Shown one piece after another: positions 1 to 9,995 of a stretch of 64,000 nt of DNA. A program made the position numbers and the translations under genes. The DNA comes from Chamaecyparis obtusa. Lineage: Eukaryota; Streptophyta; Pinopsida; Cupressales; Cupressaceae. Positions within the stretch are counted from its first letter, which is position 1; each line of letters opens with the position of its first letter. The notes beneath the pieces were generated by a model that worked only from the letters and a program-made list of their open reading frames with translations, was not told where the DNA came from and did not search any database. Location: assembly GCA_027943335.1 (NCBI GenBank), contig BSBK01009272.1, forward strand, positions 188,501 to 252,500, given 5' to 3'.

Positions 1-59
1 TACTTGTAACAGTTGCTACAGTAACTGTTAGAAGTGAATGGTTTCACCGGTGCATTTCT

Positions 60-818
60 CTAGTCATTTGTTTTATGACCCAGTTTTCTGCAATGATTGC
101 AAGAGGTTTTGAAGGTCATTTTACCTTTTTCTTCTGTCGGTTTCTTCTTTTCCTTCTTGCGCTGCTTGACTTTAGAGGATTCACTGGTTTCTTTGTTGCT
201 TTGACCGATGTACCCAAGTCTTGTGGGATCCTTATGCTTTCTTTGAGCCCTCAATTGCTCATCAAGATTTTCTGAGCTTTCATTGTACCTTCTGAATGTC
301 TCATTTCTCTCTTCAAGAGTTTTCATTTGGTCTTTTAGTTGATACAATTCAATAGCTAACCTTTTGCATGCATCATCTTTATCATGCAAGTTCTTATGCA
401 TAATTACATTCTCTTGAGTTATGATCTGCATATCTTCTTGAAGTTGTAATACAAGAACATCACTTTCTCTCACCGCACCTTCTGCTAGATTCCTTGCTCT
501 TTCAGAGGTCACTAGTGCTGTTACGACACTGTTCCTTTCATCTTCAACTTTTCTTTTGTCTTCAATGATTTCAGTCATTCTCAAAGCATTACTTTCCTGC
601 TCCCTTTCCAGATTGGAGATCTGATCGGTTTGACTTTGATTTTTCTCCATAAGATCAGAGACTACCTCTTCTGCTTCATTAGATCCACTTTGCCCAGAGA
701 GTTCCTCAATTGTTTCATTGGTTTCACTTAGTTGTAGAGCCAACTCCTTTCTTTTTGCAAGGGCCCTCCTCTGTCTATTCTCTAGAGAGACAATTATGTC
801 ATTGACTTCCTTCCTCAA
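60..818 (-). pseudogene. gag-like coiled-coil protein with broken zinc knuckle
   Basis: An open frame of 252 codons starts about 70 bases downstream of a primer-binding site, so by position it is the first gene of the LTR element at 1-2065. Residues about 1-180 are rich in Glu, Lys, Gln and Leu in heptad-like order, consistent with a long coiled coil. A Lys/Glu-rich basic stretch follows (about 205-235), and then a C-x2-C-x4-H-x4 zinc-knuckle start. The stop codon sits exactly where the last Cys of the CCHC knuckle should be, so nucleic-acid binding is probably lost. I see no typical copia capsid (UBN2) domain before the coil. It could be a deletion derivative or an unusual gag. The element continues beyond the left window edge. 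Confidence 0.6.
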
Positions 819-890
819 GCTGCTTTTGATACCTGTAACCCTCCATGATCTTTACTCAAGAGGCTAAGCTTTATATCTTTGAGAACCAAA

Positions 891-903
891 GGCTTTGATA
901 CCA
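891..903 (-). other. Primer-binding site of left LTR element
   Basis: Read on the minus strand this is TGGTATCAAAGCC, matching the initiator-Met-tRNA type PBS (TGGTATCAGAGC) common in plant copia elements. It lies two bases inside the LTR end, which fixes both the LTR boundary and the element's orientation. Confidence 0.8.
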
Positions 904-905
904 AT

Positions 906-2065
906 TGTTAATCCTAACGGGTTACTGAGAGGGGGGGGTGAATTAGTAAATACAATTTCTACTTCAATTTATCCTTATATATATTTTTTTGTAGAATTAA
1001 AAGAATATAACAACACATAAACATAAATTGAAATTCACAGGTCAACACAACATATATATGTGGAAACCCTCGGTTAGAAGGAGAAAACCACGGTGGGATA
1101 GAACCCACAATTTTACTACTGCAGTAATAAAAATGCCTTGTTAGAGGCTTATAAAGCACTGGTAAGAGTGCTACCCGGCTAAGGGATTTGGTAGAAGACC
1201 TGTTAGGATCTTGACCCTGTTAGGAGTCGCCTTGTAAGAGGACTTTCAACACCAATAAAGATGTTACTTGGTAAAGGGATTTATACAAAGAACCTATTGG
1301 GGCTCTCCCTAATAAAGAGATTTGAATATGCTTCACATTCTAAAGCAATGATCTTATGATGACACTTTTTGTCTAATCAGATGATACCTGTTCCCCTTTG
1401 CTCTGTTTGGCTGTTGAATCTTTCTTTGTCTTTCACTTCTTGTGATTGTAGCTCCTCTTAGAAGATATCACTCTCTTGCTCTTGATATTCAACAACACTT
1501 CTTTCATGTCCTATGACCTGTATTTATAAGAGATCAATCTTGTAAAAAACACCTCATAGTACCGCCAAGTTGTAAACTCACCCATAAATCATGCATGCAA
1601 ATAAAACTTGCAAATTGATCTTGAGTTTACCTTGAAACGCTCGTAGATAAAACACATCTAACTTCAGTAAAACAGAAAAAGCTAACTCCAGTTTTAATTG
1701 TGAACGCTCCGCATAATCCGGTTCGGGTTATAATGCATTTAACTGGTAAAGAACTTGTACCCGGTTAGTCATCTCTTCCCTGTGTGTTTCCCATGATCGG
1801 TTGGAATAACCTAGACCGGTATAAGTGTGATTGGCAAAGTACACCACTTACTTGTTTAGTCTACCGGTGGATATATAAGACTACCGGTGTTATGTACCGG
1901 TGTTCCAGTGGGATTGATGTTTGCCAATGACTTTACCAATGAGAACTAAGTTATGTCAACATCTAGGTATGTCTTACTCGGCTATGTATCTAGCCTCATT
2001 GTGATATGCTATTTCCAAGGACTCTTATGCTCTCTTATATTACACCGGTTGTTGAGGAGCACGCA
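906..2065 (-). mobile_element. 5' LTR of minus-strand LTR retrotransposon
   Basis: The inner edge is well defined: TGTTA at 906 directly abuts the PBS. The outer edge is not certain; about 2065 (ending CACGCA) is preferred over 2043 because the ACCGGT motif that recurs in this LTR is still present at 2044-2049. A minus-strand TATA box at 1521-1528 would place U3 to its right and R-U5 to its left. The inner LTR terminus (ACTGAGGGGG-type block) resembles that of the copia fragment at 51594, so the two are probably one family. No second LTR is in the window. Confidence 0.75.
1521..1528 (-). promoter_or_regulatory. LTR TATA box
   Basis: TATAAATA on the minus strand, roughly 600 bases before the LTR inner edge. 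Its placement suits transcription of the left element toward the window start. Inferred from motif and position only. Confidence 0.5.
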
Positions 2066-2348
2066 AGAATGAATGGCCCTATATGGTTTGTTGATTGGAA
2101 ACTAAAGGTATATAGGCCTTCGATGCTTTTTTACTTCTAGACCTTTCCAAAGGATGAACAATTGTATTCCCATCTACTTCATGCACTTGTCTTTGGTCTT
2201 CAATAAATTTTAGTACAATAGAGTTTGCAATAAGGGTTTTAGGTGGAGGCTCTAGTTGAACTCTTGGCTTGCTTGTACAAAACTTGATGCCTTTTTGCGG
2301 GATAAAGCACAAATTTGATTTCACTTGACTATAAGAGCTTTAATATTC
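2066..2348. other. Unassigned flank with short minus-strand ORF
   Basis: Contains an 81-codon minus-strand open frame (2079-2324) with Pro- and Lys-rich stretches that I do not recognise. It may be a scrap of an older retroelement. The right end is the target site of the next element. Confidence 0.3.
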
Positions 2349-2356
2349 CTCTTTGC

Positions 2357-3859
2357 CTAAGTCACAGCATTCGGCGAATATGAAGCATGAAGTTCGGATT
2401 TTTTCGAATTTCAAATATTTTTAAAAAAATCGATAAAGTTCGCCATTTAATTCGTCTGAAAAAACCAGCAGTTTTTTCATCAGAGTAAACATCTTAAAAA
2501 TGCTATTTTTAAAGTTTCTATAAATTTACAGGCTTCCCGCCCATTCTTTTCTATAGCAGTTGTTCTCACTTCTCGGGGCCCTTGTACGCACAGATTTCTT
2601 GAACTTGATGGCAATTTCTGGGTGATTTACGCTGCGAAATCGCCCCTTACCTGCTGAGGCTGAACCGGTGATTTACGCTGCAGAATCTCTACCTCTGTCG
2701 AGCGCCTGTCTTTAAACGAGATGTCATGTTCCAAGGTGACTTTGGGAAAGTGTAACATGACAGAAAGCATACGCGCGCTGGACGTGAAGAATACGTAAGT
2801 GGGCATGCTTAGCTTGGCTGCAACATCGAAAGTGGGTGTGCAGAAGAAATCTGTAATGAAGGCAGAGATGGGCGAAGAGGAATTGAGCAAGGAGTGGAGA
2901 ATGTCCCCAACGTACAGTGCTGCTTTCTCCATGAACTTCAATATGCGAGTTTCGATCTTCATTTGGTCGTCGTGCTTGTCGCGGAAGTCCACATCTGGGA
3001 GCTCTGTGAAGAAGATGTCGAGACCGGAAGATGCCAAGTGATTGGAATAAGTGACTTGCTTCGCTGCGCGCATCCACTTGGTAGTTATTATGGTTGCAGA
3101 AAAGCCGTGGGTAACACAAAGCCGCTTTGCGAATTGTGCTAGGGGAATGAAATGGCCTACTCCCTCACATGGGAAAATGGCGACGTGAGGCTTTCTTCTC
3201 CTGCTTTGCACTTCCATTTTGTAGGGTTCAGTGCCGAGGGCCGATCTATGTCTCACAAGAGCTCTTTTTTATCTGTGCGAATTAAGAGATCCTCATGTTT
3301 TTGTTTATATGATTAGCAAAATTTGGGGATGGGAAACTAGAAGATTCCCGATAAATTATTCTATTGTCGGTGGATGGAACCGATAATAGGGAATTATTAT
3401 ATAAATATTAAAGTTACTGTTATTTTATTGCTATAATTTTTTATCATGATTTAATAATTAGAAATATCATATTATAATTAAAGCAATCAATTTATAGATT
3501 TTAAGCTAATATTCAATAAATGTAAAAACAAGTAAATAAATTTAACAATTATGCTAAATATTAATTTGTAATTTGAATTTAACAAATAAAATATTAAATT
3601 ATTTATTATTATATTATTTTATTTGAAAATTAATATATTGAAATATTAAAAATATATTTTTACACTTTATTGAGTTATTCTGTTTGGAGAGTTAAAAATA
3701 AATTAGTAATGTTAACTATTTTGATAATTTATTGGATATATTACATATATATAAAGGCGAATTTAATCCGAATTTTTTTTCGAATTTTTACCCTTGCCGA
3801 ACTTCATTCGAATTTTAAGATTGCCGAACTCGAATTCGAATTCGAACCTTGTGACTTAG
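2357..3859. mobile_element. Nonautonomous DNA transposon (8-bp TSD) carrying a UGT fragment
   Basis: The segment starts CTAAGTCACA and ends with its exact inverse TGTGACTTAG. It is flanked by a perfect 8-bp direct repeat CTCTTTGC (2349-2356 and 3860-3867). Inside the termini, both ends carry degenerate inverted blocks with repeated TTCGAA, GCCGAAC and AAGTTCGG words. An 8-bp duplication is typical of hAT elements (also of P elements); the TIR is not a classic hAT terminus, so the superfamily is an inference. No transposase is encoded. The interior holds a glycosyltransferase gene fragment (2627-3217) and a very AT-rich stretch (about 3300-3780). Confidence 0.8.
2627..3217 (-). pseudogene. UDP-glycosyltransferase N-terminal fragment (captured)
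   Basis: The reading frame from the Met at 3215-3217 resembles the acceptor-binding N-terminal half of plant family-1 UDP-sugar glycosyltransferases. It has a start close to residue 10 of the family, the GVGHFIPLAQ motif containing the catalytic His, then about 100 residues on the conserved ITDFF motif with the Asp that pairs with that His, and PTYVFFTSSA after it. The C-terminal donor domain with the PSPG box is absent: homology stops near 2690 and the frame runs on through a duplicated GTGATTTACGCTGC word to a stop. No introns are visible. It is enclosed by the terminal repeats at 2357-3859, so it is a gene fragment captured by a transposon, not a working enzyme. Confidence 0.8.
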
Positions 3860-3867
3860 CTCTTTGC

Positions 3868-6800
3868 AATAGCTACAAATCCAAAAGAAACCTCCACCTA
3901 GTAGTTGCTGCAGCATTTCCACACATTTCCATAGTTGAGAGCCTATGTCTGTTTGAAACCAGGAGTTCCTATTGCTAGAAGCACTTAGACATTTTACGAA
4001 TCTATAAACAACATACAAAGCCACAAATCAAAATGAAAAAAATAAAATGAAACTAGAGAGTGCATTTTTATTTTGCCAAAAGAAATGCAAAGAAAATTAA
4101 AAAAAAATAAAGAAAATCAACAAAAACCCGCGTTCAATGTCTTTGAGGAGTTCTCAACACTTGCAACCATATAGAAATTCCTCACAAACCAGCCTAGAGC
4201 ATGCAACAATCAGCCTTCAACACTCCTTGAGCAATGACAAACAAACAAGAAAGTTTAGTTTTGCTTTTCATTCACAAATGCAGAAATGAGATATGTTTCA
4301 CCTTTTCAGTCTTTTTATGGGTTTATTTTAGGGTTGGAGGGTCGAGTTGTCCAAAATAGACCAAAAAGAAACTTAGAAAAGTTGAAAAAAAGTGGAAAAA
4401 GTGATCAAATTCTTCCCGTGTCTGGCTGCTGATTGATCTTTAAATTTGCTCAAAATTTGCCAAAATTTGCCCCGGCTTTGGCAGAGCAAGCCCACAGGCT
4501 GGACCAGGACCATGAGCACTCAGGGAAGAATTTGGTAACTTAGTTTAATTGTTATCATTGCTGCCACTTATCGTACATATTAATCGCTGCATAAACTTCT
4601 CACACCATTTAATCCACCATATGTTTATGCCTCTTAAAATCATGTTTTGATTGTGCTTTTTTGCCATACTTCTGCTATTGGATAAATAATGTTACAAAGC
4701 ATCCAACAGTACGCTTTATGCTGGGTATACTTCTGATTAGTTGGTGTTCTCGTTATTGACTTGGAAGATTGCTTGCATATTTTCAACATTATTCATATAA
4801 TGGATTTCTATGGTGCCATTTAAATTCATCTGATATAGGTGGGCTATATACAATTAATATTATTCCTTTGCCTAGGATCTCTTTTTTATCAAGATTCAAG
4901 ACTAATTTCTAGCAGGATTATGACAATAAATGCAAATGTGAGAATAAAATTCCATGTTAGACATCTCCTTATCTAATTTATCCTCTTGAAGAAAACCTGC
5001 ATTAATGGGGTTGTAATGATAAGAGCCACACATATAATAATGCCAACAAGGAAATGTAGGAAAAATATTCGCACAACTGAAACTTTTATTATTATTTTCA
5101 TGGGCCAGGATACCCCAATATCTGTTTTTAAGGGAATGGAACTATACTAAAGAAGATGTTTCCTTTGAGAGTCCAATTTCGTACTACAATTAGATAAACA
5201 AAAATATTGCTCAACATTTTGATTTATCTAATTATAATTGGAAATGTAAAACCATTACAGTGCTTCCTCAATGTAAATTCTCAATTACAAAGTAATAAAT
5301 GAAATCGAATGACTACAGAAGCATAAAGTACAAATACTGTGGATCCTTCTGTAACTCATGCTGGTTCTTTGTCTCAGACATTAGCCCCTCGTGTGAACTA
5401 TAGCATGGTTTGCTGTCGTCCTGTATGGACAGACAACAAGCATTTACAGAATGTCACGAAAATCTGCTCTTGCATAGATTTCGAGGCAACAAGAATGCAA
5501 AATTATTATTTGTGCATTTTAATAATGTAGGTTATTCATGTCAACCAATCTAATGCATATATAGTTGCTTGTTTGAATCAATCTCTCTGTCAAGGTTGCA
5601 TGACACACAATCATGACTTTTTCTTTTCAAACGTGATAGGCATTTTGGTTGCGGGTGATTTTTTGGTATCTGTGGGATTCACTATCAATTCCAGCATGTT
5701 ATGCTTTTTAATAGAAAGGGCATGATCCCAATGATCACCACTGACTTATACAAAATAATTGAAAGAAATTTAAAAATGAGTGTACATAAAAAATTCCCCA
5801 ATTTATAGTTTGGATTATTTTTAAATTTTCAATGATTTGTTCACTATAATTGATACAAATTGAAAAATGGTGATTTTGATGGCCCAATTATGCTAAAAGT
5901 GGGACATTTTTGCGACCCAATCTCTACCGTATTCTGGAGCATATTTGCTTAGGCAATGAAAGATTTGACAAGTATTTAGATGAAATGTTCTTTTCTATTG
6001 CTTTATAAATGAATGACTATTTTATATTATCACAGAAAATGCATAATGAGCTTGAATTGTTTGATTTTGGTCATCTTGAGTTGTTTGTTGATAATTTAGA
6101 GAATATAGGCCAAAAGTGAAATTTTGCTAGCAGGTTTTCTAAATTGCCAATCTGTCCAATTGAACCTCTAAAATTAAATATTTGCATAAATACATTAATC
6201 AATTTCACTGCTGTGAAAGAAAAATATTGACAAAATTGGATACATGATGTTTACAAGGTTTTAGAAAATGTAGAAATCGATTAAAGAATAAAGTTGAGGA
6301 TTTATTTACTTTTGCATGTACTGTTTTTCAGCAGTAAGTACTCATGTTCTACAAGAGATGCAAAATTATTATTTAGCTGTTTCTACGAGTCTCAACTTTA
6401 ATTGTGTTTTCTTTTCTGTAGTAGTTTTATTTGAAGCATGATTGGCTTGCAATAAACACCAATTGGATAAATGAGATGACTTATGATCTATAATGAAACA
6501 ACTTGTATGATAGAGGAATACAATTGGGAGTATTTTTCAAATACTTGTTATTAATAGGCCAATCTGACGGGGCAACTTTCTAGACGACCTTGGGGAGATG
6601 CCTTCAATAGTCTTCAATATGAAAACCATACTTAATATAATGATAAAAACCAGCCGCTTGTTCCTATATATATTCCTTGCATATGCCTTGGATGTCACCC
6701 AAACTTGATTAGATACCTAAATATAACACCTAGTACCCTATGAGAATCTAATTATCTAAACAAGAATATAACAATTATCATATAACTTAAGAGTAAGGTG

Positions 6801-7443
6801 GCCACAAGCGAACTACACATAAACCTATGCACACTATATGATTAAGGGCGTAGCATAATCCATACATGAAAATAACAGAATTTAATGTCTTTCAAGACAA
6901 TAAGATGAGGAGCTTATAGAAATAGTGTCATAAATTCAACATCAATATCATCTTATCAATACTGTATCAATATGGTAACTAATACAGAGCATCTTATCAA
7001 TACTGTATCAATATGATAACTAATACAGAGACAATATCATTGGACACAAACAAAGCTATCTATGTAACGTGACAACACCTCCCCATGTACCAACACATAA
7101 AACTTGAAAATACAAGAAATTACAGAAAAATGTTGCTTTGAGGTGCCACCCTAAGAACTGAATTAGTCATCACAATACTTACATCTTGAAGAAGTGGGTC
7201 ATTTGAGATATACCTTTGCAGCATACCCATTATATGTTATAATTTTGAATTAAATGGAGATGGCAGTTGGAGAAAAGGTTACAAATGCAAAAAAGTTTGC
7301 TTCTATGTTGACAAACAAAATTTTGCATATACTCTTAATTTTTTGAGGAAGATACATAATTCTTGTTGAATATGTTGTCATTGATATTAAAGGCTACTGA
7401 TCAAGGTCGCATAAATTTCGGAGGATTATTCAAAATAATAGAG
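3868..7443. other. 3.5 kb without recognisable gene
   Basis: AT-rich sequence with no frame longer than about 65 codons and no domain I recognise. It is probably intron of the gyrase gene and/or very old repeat. A 41-bp tandem duplication lies at 6950-7031. Confidence 0.4.
6950..7031. repeat. 41-bp tandem duplication (two copies)
   Basis: Two adjacent 41-bp units (6950-6990, 6991-7031) that differ at one base. Confidence 0.85.
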
Positions 7444-7660
7444 AATTGGATTGAGTTGTTTGGTTGTTTGCTTGAGCTGCTTGATTGCATGGTTGAGCTA
7501 CGTGGTTACTTGCTTAAGCTGCTTGGTTGTGTGCTTGAGCTACTTGGCTACTTGGTTGAGCTGCCTGGTTGTCTGCTTGAGCTTCTTGAGCTACTTGGTT
7601 GTGTGCTTGAGCTACTTTGTTGTGTGCTTGAATTGGTTGGTTGTCTAGTTGACCTGGTTG
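7444..7660. repeat. 21-bp minisatellite, split by a solo LTR
   Basis: About ten degenerate copies of a 21-bp unit (consensus near CTTGGTTGTGTGCTTGAGCTG). On the minus strand it encodes a Gln/Ala/Asn-rich heptad repeat (like QAHNQVA) with one stop; on the plus strand it encodes Leu-rich repeats that are probably meaningless. The array resumes at 9112-9180 after the LTR at 7661-9111, so it was once continuous. It may be part of the coding region of an old retroelement. Confidence 0.7.
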
Positions 7661-9111
7661 TGTAATAACCCCTGCATAATATCATTTACCAACGCTTGAA
7701 GCTTAATAATAATGCATAAAGTAAATGCAATTCCAGACTATTAATTTCAACTATGCATTCATAAGCGAGAAATTTACAATGCTCATGTGTTTATTTAATT
7801 ATTAAAGAACTTGACAATGTTGACGTAACCACTCTAGGAAAATCATTTACCAACGCTTGAAGCTTAATAATAATGCATAAAGTAAATGCAATTCCAGACT
7901 ATTAATTTCAACTATGCATTCATAAGCGAGAAATTTACAATGCTCATGTATTTATTTAATTATTAAAGAACCTAACAATGTTGACGTAACCACTTTAGGA
8001 AAGATACAATGCCATCTATCATTGATGCAGCCTTGTAGTAATTAAGAAATATAAAATGTGACTCTAGGCGAGTCCATGCAGAGCCACCAAGGGAGTTGAC
8101 GTGGCCTCCCAGCATGAATCACAGCGTCCAGAATATGTAATGCAGCCTCCAAAGAATAAGATGCAGGCTTCAAAAATATGATACGCAGTCCCCTGGAGTT
8201 AATATGCAGCCTTCTGGATAAAATGCAACCACCTAGTAAATTATCGTGGCCTCCTGATGTTGAATGCAGCCAATAGGAGATACATCAGCCTCCTAAGTAA
8301 ACATGTAGCCTCAAGAATAAATCGAACCAGCATATAAATATCTCAATATGAATTATAAATGCTCAATACTCAATAAATTTGGTATACAACAACACCAAAT
8401 TTGCAGCCATAGAATTAGAATTATTCCACAGATGTTTAGAGCACAATTCACCACTATATCCAGTGATTCAAAGTGCAAAAAAGGGGAGGAATCAGTCCTC
8501 AAACCCTAGCTGAAGAACTTCTCAACTATTTCTCTCAAAATGATAAAATAACAAAGTCAATAATGAATAATGATTTCTCCATAGAGTCTCTTTTTTATAA
8601 TAAAAGAAGTGTGGCTTCTCCAATACACTTTTCACTTAAGAAGCTTCTCGCACACACTTTCAAATTAAAAGCCTTTATTTAATAACTCTGAATTAATAAT
8701 GAATAACTCCCAAGCTAAAAGCTTCATCAAATAGACTCTATTATATGCTCATGATGCCCAACACCCTGTGTCCATTGCATTGCTAAAAATAGCAACCGCG
8801 CAAAATAGACTTACTAAAAATAGTAAATCTTTCAAACTGAGAACTTTGCAAATGAATCCATAACTCCACTGATACCAATGCCCATGTGCTCTGCTAAAAA
8901 TAGCAATCATGACGATCACCCCAAAAAAACACTTACTATAAATAGTAAGTCTGTCAATCTGACTCAAACAAAGAGCAATCTTGACATCACAGACCTCCAA
9001 GGTGGAAGTTGACCACAGGCTTTGCCACACGACCCCCTCCAACATCTTGATTAGCCTACAAAGGTCACAAAAATAAAGTAATCCCATATGCCTAAAAACG
9101 GGGACATTACA
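7661..9111 (-). mobile_element. Solo LTR, minus orientation (TGTAATGTCCCC family)
   Basis: Starts TGTAATAACCCC and ends GGGGACATTACA on the plus strand. Flanked by GGTTG (7656-7660) and GGTTC (9112-9116), a 5-bp target duplication with one mismatch. It shares the TACTATAAATAGTAAGT block with the LTRs at 12736 and 30245. No PBS or coding sequence is attached. It contains a 161-bp tandem duplication and, at about 8080-8330, a loose run of GCAGCCTCC-like words about 30 bp apart. Confidence 0.75.
7681..8002. repeat. 161-bp tandem duplication inside solo LTR
   Basis: Units 7681-7841 and 7842-8002 are nearly identical (a handful of substitutions), so the duplication is younger than most of the surrounding decay. 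Confidence 0.85.
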
Positions 9112-9995
9112 GGTTCGTTGTCTGGTTGAGCTACTTGGGTGTTTGCTTAAGCTGCCTGACTTTCTGCTCGAGTTTCTTTCTTGTCTTCTTCAACTTCTTA
9201 GTTAGATTAATGTGCCATGTCACCTTTTCATTTGAATTTTCAAAAGGATCAAATTCTATGATTTTAAATTTGGGCATTTCAAGCCTTTGAATTTTGATTA
9301 AATTATACATGCAGTGCTATGTTCGGGAAAGGTATCATATCGTGAGTAAATATAATGTATATGGTCAATGTTTGGTCTTTCCCCCTATTCTAAGTGTGGC
9401 GGTTATGTAACGCCTTAAATAAATTAAGTGGAATTGTTTTCTTTATTTTGAGTGGTGCATAACAATTGAAAAAGACATGCATAGAAGAAATCGTAGGAAT
9501 ATGCTGAGAACATCATGTGCTTCAATTTCAAATGAAATGGAGAATTGATATCGTTGAAGGTGTTCATAGGCAGTACCATAGTTACAAGACTCGGACTCGC
9601 CTCGGACTCGACAAGCTAGATTCGAGCCTGAACTTGGATTCGACAAATTGAAAAACCCAAGAAATTCAAAGATTTTTAAGGATTTAATTTTTTTTTCATG
9701 CATCATTCAATCAATTAATATTAAAGACACAATAATTAAGATAAATAGAAGCTACTTTGCACTTACACAAGTTTACATTGATCACATAAGTATAAATGCG
9801 ATTTTTTTGAAGGAAATAAGTTAACTTTTAAACTTACTAAATAACATATTAGAAATCTGAAATATAAAGTGTCACCATCAAAAGTCTACAATAGTCCTGG
9901 AATATGAAATCCATGGAATCAAAAGTTCAAAACATATATCAAAATAAAAGCTAGAGCCTAGAAGACTAAGACCCTATGTCTTCCTGTGTGTACAC

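Noticed and set aside
2627..3217. Functional glycosyltransferase gene
   Set aside because: The donor-binding half with the PSPG box is missing and the fragment is enclosed by transposon termini.
4440..4525. Exon-like open stretch followed by GGTAACT
   Set aside because: The translation has no resemblance to gyrase B or any family I know, and no matching acceptor or partner exon was visible.
7363..7665. Leu-rich, membrane-like plus-strand ORF
   Set aside because: It is the translation of the 21-bp minisatellite; the opposite strand makes a more plausible protein repeat.
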